Below, one piece after another: positions 32,654 through 43,567 of a stretch of 64,000 nucleotides of DNA. The notes under the pieces were generated by a model, which had not been told where the DNA came from, made no database searches, and worked only from the letters and a program-made list of their open reading frames with translations. This DNA comes from an uncultured Eubacteriales bacterium. GTDB lineage: Bacteria; Bacillota; Clostridia; Peptostreptococcales; Anaerovoracaceae. The translations under genes were made by a program, and so were the position numbers. The DNA is taken from NCBI GenBank assembly GCA_902786355.1, contig CADABZ010000007.1, positions 1-64,000 on the forward strand, in the 5' to 3' direction. How positions within the stretch are numbered: the first letter of the stretch is position 1; every line of letters begins with the position of its first letter.

Positions 32654-33763
32654 CTAGATTTTCATTCCCTTGCCGATGATGATCGGTTCACTGCCTGATC
32701 CGTAGAGCTTGACACCATCATTGATCGTAACGTACTTATCGCAGATAACATTGTCAAGCACAACATCTTCTCCGATATCGCAGTGCATCATGATAACACT
32801 GTTTCTTACGATAGAACCTTTGCCGATATCTACACTTCTGAATATCGTACTGTCCTCGACCTTGCCTTCTATCCTGCAGCCGGCAGAGATCGTGGAGTTG
32901 CGCACATCTGAATCCGGTGTGTAAAGTACCGGAGCCTCATCCTGAGTCTTGGTGAAGATAGGTCTCTCAGGGTTGCAGAAGACTTCATTACGGATGCCGT
33001 AATCGGTCATTCCTTTATTGACCCTGAGCAGGTCAGCTGTGCTGCTGATCTTGCCGAAGCAGCCTCTGAATTCGAATGCGCCTATATCAATCTTGTCGAG
33101 ATTCTCGCTTACAACATCGAACATGTCCATGTACTCAAGAGCTTCGAACCAGTCAAGGAATTCAAGCATGAACTCTCTGTTGACTATGCAGCAGTCCATG
33201 AAGTAGCAGGACCATCCTGACGATTCAGTCTTCATTCCGGTGACCTTGCCGCTTTCATCGATATCAAGGCAGTAACCCTTGCCTGAGAGATCCTCGCCTC
33301 TCGGCATCTTCTTGTATACCATCGTGAGATCTCTGCCGGATTCGCTGTGGTGCTTGATCAGCGGCATGAAGTCTATATTGTATACATCTGAACTGCTCGA
33401 AATGATAACGTAATCAGCGTCATCCCTCTCAAAGAACTTGATGTTCTTGAGCATATCTCTGATGAGGAATCTGCTCTCTGCTGTCTGCACACCATAGAGT
33501 GATCCAGGCATGAGGAAGAGTCCGCCCTTCTTGCGTCCGAGTGACCACGGATTGCCTATGCCGATGTGGTCGATCAGTGAGCCGGAATTATACGGCGAGA
33601 TGATTCCTACCGTTGTGATCCCGGAATTTACCATGTTGGAAAGTGCAAAATCTATTAATCTGTATCTGCCGCCGTACGGGAGTGAAGCCAGGGTCCTGTT
33701 CTCGGTCAGTTCACCGAAACCTTCACCCTTATAATTAGCGGAAATAAGTCCTATTGTCTTCAT
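32654..33763 (-). CDS. glgD: GlgD, regulatory partner of ADP-glucose pyrophosphorylase
   Basis: A 369-residue GlgC paralogue. The N-terminal nucleotide-binding glycine loop of GlgC is replaced (LISANYKGEGFGELTENRTL rather than a GGxGxRL motif), while YRLIDFALSNMVNSGI and the C-terminal left-handed beta-helix (repeats such as DSTIFRSVDIGKGSIVRNSV) remain. In Firmicutes such GlgD subunits pair with GlgC to make an active, hetero-oligomeric enzyme. It follows glgC by 18 bp with GGGAGG upstream. Confidence 0.93.
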   Translation of the reverse strand: MKTIGLISANYKGEGFGELTENRTLASLPYGGRYRLIDFALSNMVNSGITTVGIISPYNSGSLIDHIGIGNPWSLGRKKGGLFLMPGSLYGVQTAESRFLIRDMLKNIKFFERDDADYVIISSSSDVYNIDFMPLIKHHSESGRDLTMVYKKMPRGEDLSGKGYCLDIDESGKVTGMKTESSGWSCYFMDCCIVNREFMLEFLDWFEALEYMDMFDVVSENLDKIDIGAFEFRGCFGKISSTADLLRVNKGMTDYGIRNEVFCNPERPIFTKTQDEAPVLYTPDSDVRNSTISAGCRIEGKVEDSTIFRSVDIGKGSIVRNSVIMMHCDIGEDVVLDNVICDKYVTINDGVKLYGSGSEPIIIGKGMKI

Positions 33764-33781
33764 CTTATGTTCCTCCCTTTT

Positions 33782-34912
33782 CTATATCGACAGCTTTGAA
33801 GTTCCGTATACAACGATCTTTCCGTCCGGATCACCGATCTCTGTTCTGTCCTCAACAGTCATACCCTCATTGACGATAGCCTTTTTGATGCGACAGTCTC
33901 TTCCGATGATAGCATTAGGAAGGATGATGGAGTCTTCTACTACAGATCCTTCTCCGATAACTACGCCGGAACCGAGGATCGAGTGGTTTACAGCTCCGTA
34001 TACAGTGCATCCGTTGGAGATGAGTGATTTTCCTATATTCGCATCAGGTCCGATATACTGAGGCGGATAGATGTTGGAGTTCGAGAACACCTTCTCATCT
34101 GAAGTAAATACGTTGATGCTGTCCATATTGTCCATAAGATCCATCTGGCTGTCATAGTAGCTGTCGACAGTACCGACATCTCTCCAGTATCCTTCGAATC
34201 TGTAGACGATCAGTTTCTTCTTCTCTGCAAGCATCTTCGGAATGATGTTCTTGCCGAAGTCGTGCTCTGACTGCGGATCAACATGATCCTCAAGAAGAGC
34301 CTTTCTCAGGGATGCCCATGAGAAGATATAGATGCCCATGGATGCAAGATTGCTGTCAGGGTTTTTCGGCTTCTCTGTGAATTTGACGATATTGCCTTCC
34401 TCATCAGCAGTCATTATGCCGAATCTGCTGGCCTCTTCGATAGGGACCTCGATGACCGATACTGTCAGATCAGCATTGTTGCTCTCATGTTCTTTGAGCA
34501 TTTTGTTGTAGTCAGTCTTATAGATATGGTCGCCTGACAGGACAAGTACATTGTCAGGATTGTACAGGTCGATGAAATCTATATTGTGGTAAATAGCATC
34601 AGCTGTGCCTTCATACCACTCTCCGCCTGTCTCACCGGCATAAGGAGGCAAGATGTGAACTCCGCCGTCAGAAACCGCAAGATCCCATGCCTCGCCTGTT
34701 CCGACGTACTTGTTAAGGATCAGTGGCTTATACTGCACCAGGATACCGACAGTGTCGATGCCGGAATTAACGCAGTTAGACAAACTGAAATCGATGATAC
34801 GATACTTGCCGCCAAATGAAACCGCAGGTTTTGCAATGCTCGAAGTCAGGCTTCCGAGTCTGCTGCCCTGGCCCCCGGCAAGCAGCATAGCAATGCATTT
34901 TTTCTTTTTCAT
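33782..34912 (-). CDS. glgC: glucose-1-phosphate adenylyltransferase
   Basis: A 376-residue catalytic subunit making ADP-glucose from ATP and glucose-1-phosphate. It has the active glycine loop [43 protein letters not shown] and a C-terminal beta-helix. The open frame begins with GTG at 34918, but AGGAGG is nine nt before the ATG at 34912, which is chosen. It lies between glgP and glgD. Confidence 0.95.
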   Translation of the reverse strand: MKKKKCIAMLLAGGQGSRLGSLTSSIAKPAVSFGGKYRIIDFSLSNCVNSGIDTVGILVQYKPLILNKYVGTGEAWDLAVSDGGVHILPPYAGETGGEWYEGTADAIYHNIDFIDLYNPDNVLVLSGDHIYKTDYNKMLKEHESNNADLTVSVIEVPIEEASRFGIMTADEEGNIVKFTEKPKNPDSNLASMGIYIFSWASLRKALLEDHVDPQSEHDFGKNIIPKMLAEKKKLIVYRFEGYWRDVGTVDSYYDSQMDLMDNMDSINVFTSDEKVFSNSNIYPPQYIGPDANIGKSLISNGCTVYGAVNHSILGSGVVIGEGSVVEDSIILPNAIIGRDCRIKKAIVNEGMTVEDRTEIGDPDGKIVVYGTSKLSI

Positions 34913-34938
34913 GATCACATGCCTCCTATAAACTCTAA

Positions 34939-37356
34939 CTAAAGTGCCTTCCAGATATCTTCAGCATACTCCCTGATAGTTCTGTCACTTGAGAAGAATG
35001 CTGAATTAGCTATATTTGCGAGGGACATACGGTTCCATCTCTCCTTGTCGGAATAGATCTTATCCATATTCTCCCATGCCTTAACATATGAATCAAAATC
35101 TCCCAGAACGAAATATTCATCGTTGCTCTGGAAAAGTGCATCATGGATTCCCCAGAAGTTATAGTTGCATTTTGAGAAGAATCCGTCTACAAGCTGTTTT
35201 GTGATGAGCTGAAGTCTAGGGTCATTATCTACACAGCTGCGTGCTGAGTAGCCGCCGTGTCTGTAGTAATTCTCGACTTCATCAGATGAGAATCCGAAGA
35301 TACCCATATTCTCATCACCGACAAGCTGATTGATCTCTACGTTGGCTCCATCCATGGTGCCGAGAGTTATAGCTCCGTTCATCATGAATTTCATGTTGCC
35401 TGTTCCGCTGGCCTCTTTGCCGGCAGTAGATATCTGTTCACTGATATCTGCAGCCGGATATATAAGCTGCGCGTTGCTTACACAGAAATTCTCAATGAAG
35501 ACGACCTTGATCCTCTTATTGACATCCGGATCAGAATTGATCACATCAGCAAGGCTGTTGATGAACTTGATGACTTCCTTGGCAAATACATATCCCTGTG
35601 CGGCCTTGCCGGCAAAGATGAATGTGTAATTGTTGATCGGAAGATCAGGGTTTGCCTTGAGTCTGTTGTAGAGATCAAGGATCTTGAATCCGTTGAGGAG
35701 CTGTCTTTTATATGCGTGGAGTCTCTTGACCTGTACATCGAATACTGAATCAGGGTCAAGCTCGATCTCCATATGATCTTTTACATACTTAGCCAGTCTG
35801 AGCTTATTCTCTCTCTTTGCAGCAGCGAGCTCATCGAGGAATGCGCTGTCATCAGCATATGCATTGAGCTTTGAGATCTGATCGAGATCAGACTGCCATC
35901 TTGTTCCTATTGTCTTGTTGACAAGAGCTGTCAGTGACGGATTGGCCTGGATCAGGAATCTTCTGTGGCTGATACCGTTAGTCTTATTGTTGAATTTGTC
36001 CGGATCAAGCTTATAGAATTCGTTGAATACTGTTTTGGTCAGAATGTCACTGTGAAGTGCTGATACTCCGTTGACAGAATGGCTTCCGATAACTGACAGA
36101 TTGGCCATTTTGACCTCTCCGTCCCACAGAGCGGAAGTCTCTCTTGAGATGATGTGCCAGTTATCATCTTCAGAAGGAAGACTCTGCTGCCATCTTCTGT
36201 TGATCTCATCAATGATCATATAGATCCTCGGCAGGAGCTCCTGGAACTGAGTGATCTGCCACTTTTCGAGAGCTTCAGGGAGAACAGTGTGATTGGTGAA
36301 TGAGATCGTATTCTTAGTGATCTTCCATGCATCATTCCACTCAAGACCTTCTTCGTCCATCAGAACTCTCATAAGTTCAGGGATGCACATTGTCGGATGT
36401 GTATCGTTGATATGGATCTGAACTCTTTCAGGCAGCTTGTCCCACTCTGATGATCCGTGCTTAGCCTTGTATTCTCTTACGATCATGCCGATGCCGGCTG
36501 CCACGAGGAAGTACTCCTGGCGGAGTCTCAGCTTCTTGCCTATGCCCTGGCGGTCGTCCGGATAGAGGATGCTTGTGATCGCCTCGATCTCACTCCTCTC
36601 TCTCATCGCATCACTGTAATTACCGGCGTTGAATGCTTCCATATCTATGGTGTCATGGACCGGCTGTGCGTCCCACAGATGTAGAGTGTTGACTGTAGTC
36701 CCGCCAAAACCGAGGACCGGTACATCGTAAGGTACCGCTCTTACGGTAGTGTAGTCTACGTGCTCATAGCCCATTACGCCGTCTTTGTATGTCCTGTCAA
36801 CTCTGCCTCCGAATCTGACTATAACAGAGTCGTAAGGTTTAGCTCTTTCCCATATATATCCTTCATCGAGCCATGCGTCCGGAAGCTCGATCTGATATCC
36901 GCTCTCGATCTTCTGGCGGAAAAGTCCGAACTTATATCTGAGGCCCATTCCGTCGCCTCTGATGCCAAGAGCAGCCATAGAATCTATAAAGCATGCTGCA
37001 AGTCTTCCGAGTCCGCCGTTGCCGAGTCCCGGATCAGCTTCGACCTCACAGAGTCTGTCAAGGTCGCTTCCAAGTTCACGAAGACCTTCAGCAGCAAAGT
37101 CCCTGATACCGAGGTTGATAAGATAGTTTTCCATGAGCTTTCCGATCAGGAATTCCATGGAGAAATAATAAACTTTCTTGCCGGCAGGAGCAGACGGATC
37201 AGTGAATGCTTCTTTTCTGAGCGCTGCTTCATGATGTACAAGACGAGCGAGTACAGCAAACTGGTCCTTGTCATCCAGCTTCCCTGCCGGTGTGTCAAAC
37301 ATTTCTTCTGCAATACGTGTAAATTCTCTTTTGAAACCTTCTGTTGTTTTGATCAT
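34939..37356 (-). CDS. glgP: glycogen phosphorylase
   Basis: An 805-residue GT35 phosphorylase releasing glucose-1-phosphate from glycogen. Family segments include [67 protein letters not shown] and the PLP lysine motif [14 protein letters not shown]. Length matches bacterial phosphorylases. It follows glgB by 22 bp; the RBS (AAAGGAT) is weaker than its neighbours. Confidence 0.96.
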   Translation of the reverse strand: MIKTTEGFKREFTRIAEEMFDTPAGKLDDKDQFAVLARLVHHEAALRKEAFTDPSAPAGKKVYYFSMEFLIGKLMENYLINLGIRDFAAEGLRELGSDLDRLCEVEADPGLGNGGLGRLAACFIDSMAALGIRGDGMGLRYKFGLFRQKIESGYQIELPDAWLDEGYIWERAKPYDSVIVRFGGRVDRTYKDGVMGYEHVDYTTVRAVPYDVPVLGFGGTTVNTLHLWDAQPVHDTIDMEAFNAGNYSDAMRERSEIEAITSILYPDDRQGIGKKLRLRQEYFLVAAGIGMIVREYKAKHGSSEWDKLPERVQIHINDTHPTMCIPELMRVLMDEEGLEWNDAWKITKNTISFTNHTVLPEALEKWQITQFQELLPRIYMIIDEINRRWQQSLPSEDDNWHIISRETSALWDGEVKMANLSVIGSHSVNGVSALHSDILTKTVFNEFYKLDPDKFNNKTNGISHRRFLIQANPSLTALVNKTIGTRWQSDLDQISKLNAYADDSAFLDELAAAKRENKLRLAKYVKDHMEIELDPDSVFDVQVKRLHAYKRQLLNGFKILDLYNRLKANPDLPINNYTFIFAGKAAQGYVFAKEVIKFINSLADVINSDPDVNKRIKVVFIENFCVSNAQLIYPAADISEQISTAGKEASGTGNMKFMMNGAITLGTMDGANVEINQLVGDENMGIFGFSSDEVENYYRHGGYSARSCVDNDPRLQLITKQLVDGFFSKCNYNFWGIHDALFQSNDEYFVLGDFDSYVKAWENMDKIYSDKERWNRMSLANIANSAFFSSDRTIREYAEDIWKAL

Positions 37357-37378
37357 ATAGTAATATCCTTTACCCCTC

Positions 37379-39262
37379 TTATATTTTTCTTTTCATTTTG
37401 AAGATGCATCCGCCTACAGCAGGGACTCTGATGTTTATAGAGTATGGCATCCCGTGCATAGGCTTTTTCTTAGCTCTCACCTGACGTGTGTTGGTCACGC
37501 CGCTTCCGGCATACAGCACATCATCAGAATTGATTATCTCTTTGTAAAATGCCCTTTCAGGCACACCGATGGCAAAATCATTGAACGCCTGCACATCAGT
37601 GTTGATGACTATCACGAGAAGTTCATCCTTGCACATGCGAGTGTAGCTGTAGACACCCTGCTCGCTGTTGTCGGCATCGATCCAGCGGAATCCGTCCCAG
37701 CTTGTGTCCTCAGACCACAGTGCCGGACTGTCCAGATAGACCTTGTTAAGGTCTTTGACGAACTTCTTATGCTTTTCATGGTTCTCATATCCGAGGAGGA
37801 ACCATTCCAGCTGCTCATACTCACGCCACTCTATGAACTGTGCTATCTCATGTCCCATGAATCTGAGCTTTTTGCCCGGATGTGTCATCTGATACAGCAT
37901 GAGCATGCGGCTGCCGGCGAACTGTCTCCATGTGTCTCCCGGCATCCTTCCGATAAGCGAGGCCTTTCCGTGTACGACCTCATCATGCGAAAGCGGGAGT
38001 ATGAAGTTCTCACTGTAAGCATATGTAAGTGAGAATGTAAGCTTGTTGTGATGATAACTCCTGAACGGGAAATCAGTCTTCATGTATTCAAGAGTATCAT
38101 TCATCCAGCCCATATTCCACTTGTAGTGGAATCCGAGGCCTCCCTTGTCAGGCGGCCAGGTGACCATAGGCCAGGTCGAGCTTTCTTCAGCTACAGTGAA
38201 TACTCCCGGAAAACTGGTTCCGATCATATAGTTGAATTCCTTGAGGAAGCTTACTGCATCCAGATCTGCATCTCCGCCTTCTCTGTTCTTCTTGTACTTC
38301 GAAGGATCCGAAACACCGAAGTTCAGATACAGCATGCTGCTGACTCCATCCACACGGATGCCGTCTGCATGATACTCGTCTACCCAGTACATCGCATTGG
38401 AGAGCAGGAAGCTTCTGACCTGATTCCTGCTGAAATCGAACTTATATGTACCCCAGTCAGGATGTATCTCTGTCTCGTACAGCTTGCTTCCGTTGAAATT
38501 CGCAAGTCCATGAGCGTCAGGACAGAAATGGCCCGGCACCCAGTCGAGAATGACTCCTATGCCCGCCCGATGGCATCTGTCCATAAAATATTTGAAGTCT
38601 GCAGGCGTTCCGTACCTGGAAGTCGGAGCGTAGTATCCTGTCACCTGATATCCCCATGACGCATCAAGAGGATGTTCCATAACAGGAAGCAGCTCGAGAT
38701 GCGTATAACCCATATCCTTCACATAAGGTATGAGCCTGTCAGCGACCTCCCTGTATGAATAGAACTCTTCAGAACCCGGCTCTCTCTGCCATGATCCGAG
38801 ATGCATCTCGTATATGTTCATAGGAGATGTGAATGTTGCGCAGGAAGCTCTCTTCTCAAGCCATTCATTATCTCCCCAGTCATATGATGTGTCACATATG
38901 ACCGAAGCTGTTCCTGGTCTGAGCTCGGAGCTGAACGCAAACGGATCGCTTTTGAGTACGTGCTCTCCTGACTCAAGCTCTATATCGAATTTATAACGGT
39001 TACCGGCTGCAGCATCCTGTACGAAGCCGGTGTATATACCGGTCTCTCCGATCTGCTCGAGATCACGTCCAGCGCCCGGCTTCCATTCTGCAAAATCACC
39101 TGTGACCTTGACCCCTCTGACTCCCGGCGCCCATACTGTGAACTGGACTCCGTCATCGATAAGGTGAGCTCCGAACGTTCTGTATGCATGATAGAGCTTT
39201 CCGGTATTGTACAGATAGATAAGCTCATCACTGAGCTGTCTTCTGATACTGTTGTCTTTCAT
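37379..39262 (-). CDS. glgB: 1,4-alpha-glucan branching enzyme
   Basis: A 627-residue GH13 branching enzyme: an N-terminal CBM48-like domain (about 20-120) with VQFTVWAPGVRGVKVTGDF, then the amylase barrel with DWVPGHFC, GIRVDGVSSMLYL, TVAEESSTWP and LSHDEVVHG. It introduces alpha-1,6 branches in glycogen. The frame opens at 39325, but the ATG at 39262 has AGGGG upstream and the preceding 21 residues are not family-like. It overlaps no gene once trimmed and follows the PrsW-type gene by 63 bp. Confidence 0.94.
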   Translation of the reverse strand: MKDNSIRRQLSDELIYLYNTGKLYHAYRTFGAHLIDDGVQFTVWAPGVRGVKVTGDFAEWKPGAGRDLEQIGETGIYTGFVQDAAAGNRYKFDIELESGEHVLKSDPFAFSSELRPGTASVICDTSYDWGDNEWLEKRASCATFTSPMNIYEMHLGSWQREPGSEEFYSYREVADRLIPYVKDMGYTHLELLPVMEHPLDASWGYQVTGYYAPTSRYGTPADFKYFMDRCHRAGIGVILDWVPGHFCPDAHGLANFNGSKLYETEIHPDWGTYKFDFSRNQVRSFLLSNAMYWVDEYHADGIRVDGVSSMLYLNFGVSDPSKYKKNREGGDADLDAVSFLKEFNYMIGTSFPGVFTVAEESSTWPMVTWPPDKGGLGFHYKWNMGWMNDTLEYMKTDFPFRSYHHNKLTFSLTYAYSENFILPLSHDEVVHGKASLIGRMPGDTWRQFAGSRMLMLYQMTHPGKKLRFMGHEIAQFIEWREYEQLEWFLLGYENHEKHKKFVKDLNKVYLDSPALWSEDTSWDGFRWIDADNSEQGVYSYTRMCKDELLVIVINTDVQAFNDFAIGVPERAFYKEIINSDDVLYAGSGVTNTRQVRAKKKPMHGMPYSINIRVPAVGGCIFKMKRKI

Positions 39263-39325
39263 TAGTGTTACCCCTGTATGACGGACCTTTGCAGGCTCTC
39301 GCTGCATCGGCCGGCAGTTTGTCAT

Positions 39326-40066
39326 CTAAATTTCGGTATCGTATTCTATCGTACGCGCCTTCGGATAGAATCCGGCATTCCTGTCAGCAGCGGACAGTCT
39401 CTTGATCGTCGTGATAGCCACTATATACAGGCAGATGACGAAAGCAAGAAGAATGTACGTAGCTGTCTGTGTTCCGAGGAATGCCAGCGTATCGTATATT
39501 CCGTGTATCATCATAGGCACGATAAGTGCGAAAAATGTACACAGAGCCGATGTGCTTCTCTGGCCAAGTATCGATGCTTTCTTGGAATATGAGTAGAACA
39601 CTCCCATGAACACCCCGCAGAAAGCGTGGAGCGGAACTGCCATGAATGCACGTGTTATAGCTGTGGCCATGCCGTACATAGATACATATCCTATATTCTC
39701 AAGTACTGCAAAACCTACTGCTGCGGATGTCCCGTAGACGACACCGTCAAAACGGTAGTTGAAGCCAGGATACCTCCATGAGCCTATTCTCATAGCCAGA
39801 TACTTGACGATCTCTTCGCAGAATGCCGCCAGAGCAAATGAGTTGACAAGGGCGTACTCAAGCGTTCCCGGCTGATACTTAGGGAACACCTGTGCAAGAG
39901 CAGATTCGGCACCAGCTGCTACAAAGCATGAAAGAGCACCGAATATCATGAGCTTGATGATCAGACTAACCGGTTCTTTTTCGACTTTGTCCTTGGCATA
40001 TACGTAGATTATGATAAGCAGTCCCGGTATTACGGCAACTGCTATAAGATTATTGTTGATGTACAT
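39326..40066 (-). CDS. PrsW-family intramembrane metalloprotease
   Basis: A 246-residue polytopic membrane protein of the PrsW/CAAX-protease-like group. The EExxK motif is present in AFCEEIVKYLAMR, followed by the second motif with His in VPLHAFCGVFMGVFYS and the third in MMIHGIYDTLAF. PrsW cleaves membrane proteins such as anti-sigma factors; no sigma/anti-sigma pair lies nearby, so the target is unknown. It lies between a tiny membrane ORF and glgB, probably in the same transcript. Confidence 0.85.
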   Translation of the reverse strand: MYINNNLIAVAVIPGLLIIIYVYAKDKVEKEPVSLIIKLMIFGALSCFVAAGAESALAQVFPKYQPGTLEYALVNSFALAAFCEEIVKYLAMRIGSWRYPGFNYRFDGVVYGTSAAVGFAVLENIGYVSMYGMATAITRAFMAVPLHAFCGVFMGVFYSYSKKASILGQRSTSALCTFFALIVPMMIHGIYDTLAFLGTQTATYILLAFVICLYIVAITTIKRLSAADRNAGFYPKARTIEYDTEI

Positions 40067-40116
40067 AGAAAGCCCACCCTTTCGTGAATGACTTTATCTA
40101 TCTGTTCTTCAGATAA

Positions 40117-40209
40117 TCACAGCTTGTTTCTGTTGTTTTTGTACAGAAGCAGAATGTACCATATACAGAAAGCAAAAAGTACTCCTCCGAGAATCTTTGC
40201 AAGTAACAT
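40117..40209 (-). CDS. 30-aa single-span membrane micropeptide
   Basis: A short ORF: MLLAKILGGVLFAFCIW followed by YILLLYKNNRNKL and TGA (40119-40117). Residues 2-23 form one hydrophobic helix, the rest a short basic tail, so the positive side would face the cytoplasm. A strong AGGAGGT lies 8 nt before the ATG, the best argument that it is translated. It sits 21 bp after fbp and 50 bp before prsW. No family recognised. Confidence 0.6.
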   Translation of the reverse strand: MLLAKILGGVLFAFCIWYILLLYKNNRNKL

Positions 40210-40230
40210 GCTGTATGACCTCCTGTTATA

Positions 40231-42180
40231 TCAGTATATCTCTCTGATCCCGCCGCGTCTGAACTCCTCATGCAGTGCTTCGAGATTAGCGACCTGCTGC
40301 TTGAGCTCAGTTCCGTTGTCTGTATCTCTGATCCTCAGTCTTTCAGGCATAGTGTGGACGAGATGCATTATCGGTCTGTGGAATACCTGTGTACCGTCCT
40401 CTTTGAGAGGTTCATAAGGCTGATGTTCAGCAAGATACAGATGCTTCGATGTGAAGATCGCAGTATAACCTGCTATTCCTGTTGTCTTGTGATATGCCTT
40501 TGATATTCCTCCGTCGATGATGAAGATCTTGCCGCCGGCCTTGACAGGCTTCTCTCCATCCTTCATCTTGACAGGGACATGGCCGTTAAGGATCCTGCCG
40601 GTCTCAGGATCGAGGCCGAACTCCTTAAGGATCTTGTCTGCAGTCTCTTCCTTATCGATGAGTCTGTAGTAAGGGACTTTGTTTTCTTTGTGGGTAGCCT
40701 TATCAGCAATGAAGTAACGCTCAAATGTCGTCATCTTATCCTTGCCGAACAGAGGTGAATCCTCAGCCAGCCACAGATACCACATGATCGATGCTGCATC
40801 TGCCTGAGTCTTTCCTTCAGGCTGTCTGCCGTGTGCTGCTCTGATCATCTCATCGAGCTTTTTGATATATGCAGCGCCCTTGTATTTCTTTCCCTCAAGC
40901 TCTACATTCTTGAATCTTCCTCTCTCGTCGAATATCATGCAGCCATGATAGAAGAGGTTTCCGTTCATTACTTTGTACAGAGCACCGTGAGAGAACATGT
41001 AGTTCATGTGTCTCTGAAGCTTTTCCGAATTGACGATGGAAGACTCAAGAGCAACCATTACTTCCTCTTCTTCTGCCGTCAGAGTGTATGGATCAGCAGG
41101 ATCAACAGTAGGCAGATTCATATCTCTCATAGGATATTCCCTGCCTTCGACCATGACTGTTCCTTTTTCGAAGTCGATCGCTCCGAGCAGGTTTCTCTTC
41201 TCAAGATGATACTCCGGATGCTTTATTATCTCCTGACCTTCTATCTTGAACTGGATGATAGAGATCATCTTGTGCATCTTTGCTGCGAGATCAGGCGGTA
41301 TAGGGTCATATCTGTTGGTCTCAAGGACATTAGGCCTGAAGAATTCGCACGGGTCATCTCTGTATATCTTCTCAGCAAGGGAAGCCAGCGGTCTGAGGTT
41401 GAAACCATAGCCTACCTCGAGCATGTCGAAATTGTTGTATCTGACGTTGATCCTGATCATAGTGGCGATGCAGGCTCTGTTTCCGCATGCAGCACCCATC
41501 CACAGGACATCGTGGTTGCCCCACTGGATATCAACGCCTTTGTTGGACATCAGATAGTCGAGTATGACATGTGACTTAGGGCCTCTGTCGAAGATGTCTC
41601 CGATAATATGAAGTCTGTCGACAGTCATATTGGCGATCGTCTCTGTCATATCTATGATAAAGTCTCTGGCAGCGCCGTATTCGATGAGAGATTCAATGAT
41701 CTCATCATAATAACGGTGTCTGTCAGGAACATCATCAGCGAAAAGAAGTTCGTCCATAATATATGACGAAGCAGCCGGAAGACGTTTCTTGACCTTGGAT
41801 CTGGTGTATTTGTTTGAAACGATACGGCATACAGCTATAAGTCTGCGGATCGAGACCTTGCACCATGCATCAAAATCATGCTCGGTCTTCTCCCTTCTTG
41901 CCATCTCGGCTTCAGGGTTATAGATAAGCGATGCAAGCTCGTCACATTCTGATTCTGTGAGAATATTGCCGAATATCTCGCTTATCCTCATGCGTATCAT
42001 CCCTGAACCGCTGCGTACAAAATAATGAAAAGCATCAAACTCGCCATGGATGTCGCTCAGAAAATACTCTGTAGCTTTCGGAAGCGCCAGAATGGCTCTG
42101 AGGTTGATGATCTCTGTTCTTACTGCTTTTCTGTTAGGATACTTCTCAGCCAGAAGCTTCAGATACTGGATATCAGGCAT
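40231..42180 (-). CDS. fbp: fructose-1,6-bisphosphatase, class III
   Basis: A 649-residue Firmicute-type FBPase of the metallophosphoesterase superfamily, for gluconeogenesis. Metal motifs are visible: FLSDIHGEFDAFHYF, IIGDIFDRGPKSHVILDYL and IQWGNHDVLWMGAA. The start MPDIQYLKLLAEKYPNRKAV is typical and GGGAGAG precedes it. Length matches the class (about 640-670). Confidence 0.95.
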   Translation of the reverse strand: MPDIQYLKLLAEKYPNRKAVRTEIINLRAILALPKATEYFLSDIHGEFDAFHYFVRSGSGMIRMRISEIFGNILTESECDELASLIYNPEAEMARREKTEHDFDAWCKVSIRRLIAVCRIVSNKYTRSKVKKRLPAASSYIMDELLFADDVPDRHRYYDEIIESLIEYGAARDFIIDMTETIANMTVDRLHIIGDIFDRGPKSHVILDYLMSNKGVDIQWGNHDVLWMGAACGNRACIATMIRINVRYNNFDMLEVGYGFNLRPLASLAEKIYRDDPCEFFRPNVLETNRYDPIPPDLAAKMHKMISIIQFKIEGQEIIKHPEYHLEKRNLLGAIDFEKGTVMVEGREYPMRDMNLPTVDPADPYTLTAEEEEVMVALESSIVNSEKLQRHMNYMFSHGALYKVMNGNLFYHGCMIFDERGRFKNVELEGKKYKGAAYIKKLDEMIRAAHGRQPEGKTQADAASIMWYLWLAEDSPLFGKDKMTTFERYFIADKATHKENKVPYYRLIDKEETADKILKEFGLDPETGRILNGHVPVKMKDGEKPVKAGGKIFIIDGGISKAYHKTTGIAGYTAIFTSKHLYLAEHQPYEPLKEDGTQVFHRPIMHLVHTMPERLRIRDTDNGTELKQQVANLEALHEEFRRGGIREIY

Positions 42181-42244
42181 TGCTCTCTCCCTTCTTGTTC
42201 AATTCTGATGATACGGTCATGCAAAGACGCCGGTGTCGCTGACA

Positions 42245-43519
42245 TCAGTCATGCTCTATCTTCATTATGTCTGCGCCGAGCGCCTTGAACTTGCTGACAA
42301 GGTCTTCATATCCGCGCTCTATGTGATAGATCTCACTGATTTCAGTAGTACCGGTTGCAACCAGGCCTGCCAGCACCATGGCAGCACCTGCTCTGAGATC
42401 TGTCGCCCTTACCCTGGCTCCTTTCAGAGTCTTTCCTCCGGGAACGACTGCTTCTCTGTTTGTTACGGTTATGTCTGCTCCCATACGGTTGAGTTCAACG
42501 ACATGCATGAATCTGTTCTCAAAAACAGTTTCTCTTACAACACTCTTGCCTTTTACTGTCGTCAGGAAAGCCATGAACGGAGACTGTATGTCTGTAGGGA
42601 ATCCCGGATACGGCAGCGTCTTGATGTCCGTTGCGATCAGGTCTTCATTTCTGGCATCTACATATATTCCTTCCGGCAGGAGCTCAACACTTACGTTGCA
42701 CTCTTTGAGCTTAGCTATTATAGGCCTCACGTGGCCCGGCAGTGCATTTTTGATGAGGATATCTCCTCTGGTTATTGCAGCCGCAAGCATGAAGGTTCCT
42801 GTTTCGATCCTGTCAGGTATAACAGCATGGATACAGCCTGAGAGCTTTTTGACGCCCTCGATCCTGATCATATCGGTACCTGCGTATTTGATCCTTGCTC
42901 CCATCTTGTTGAGGAGGTTGGCAAGATCGATGATCTCAGGTTCCTTTGCAGCATTCTCTATGATAGTCGTGCCCTCTGCAAGAGTGGCTGCCATCATTAT
43001 GTTTTCAGTCGCTCCGACACTCGGGAAGTCGAGATATATAGCATCGCCCCTGATCCCGTCAGGACCGGTGGTAACAACGACTCTCTCATTCTCTATGTCT
43101 TCAAGGACATCTGCTCCGAGAGCTCTGAATCCTTTCAGATGCAGGTCTATCGGTCTTTTGCCGATGGTGCATCCTCCCGGAAGCGGCATGATGACTTTTC
43201 CATATCTTGCCAGCATAGGTCCCATAGTGAAGACAGACGCTCTCATCTCCTGGACGAGCTCGGCATCTCCCTCACATGATTTGACTTCTTTCATCTGAGT
43301 TCTTATAACGCCCGGTTCGCTGTCATCTATCTCAGAACCATAGTTGGTAAGCATTTTCTTCATTACATTAACGTCAACCAGATCAGGCACGCCTTCGATG
43401 ATGCATGTCTGATCTGTGAGTATAGTAGCAGCAAGCAGCGGAAGAACTGAGTTCTTGGCTCCGCTTATGTTCACCTCTCCATGAAGAGGGCCGCTGCTGT
43501 TTACAAGAATTTTTGACAT
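42245..43519 (-). CDS. murA: UDP-N-acetylglucosamine 1-carboxyvinyltransferase
   Basis: A 424-residue EPT-fold enzyme that begins peptidoglycan precursor synthesis by adding enolpyruvate to UDP-GlcNAc. The substrate lysine is in ISGAKNSVLPLL (Lys22) and the catalytic, fosfomycin-target cysteine in LPGGCTIGKRPIDLH (Cys117). AGGAG precedes the ATG. Length is standard. Confidence 0.95.
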   Translation of the reverse strand: MSKILVNSSGPLHGEVNISGAKNSVLPLLAATILTDQTCIIEGVPDLVDVNVMKKMLTNYGSEIDDSEPGVIRTQMKEVKSCEGDAELVQEMRASVFTMGPMLARYGKVIMPLPGGCTIGKRPIDLHLKGFRALGADVLEDIENERVVVTTGPDGIRGDAIYLDFPSVGATENIMMAATLAEGTTIIENAAKEPEIIDLANLLNKMGARIKYAGTDMIRIEGVKKLSGCIHAVIPDRIETGTFMLAAAITRGDILIKNALPGHVRPIIAKLKECNVSVELLPEGIYVDARNEDLIATDIKTLPYPGFPTDIQSPFMAFLTTVKGKSVVRETVFENRFMHVVELNRMGADITVTNREAVVPGGKTLKGARVRATDLRAGAAMVLAGLVATGTTEISEIYHIERGYEDLVSKFKALGADIMKIEHD

Positions 43520-43567
43520 TAAGTATTATCTCCTGGTCTTATATTTTCTGAAGAATTCGGAACGCTG

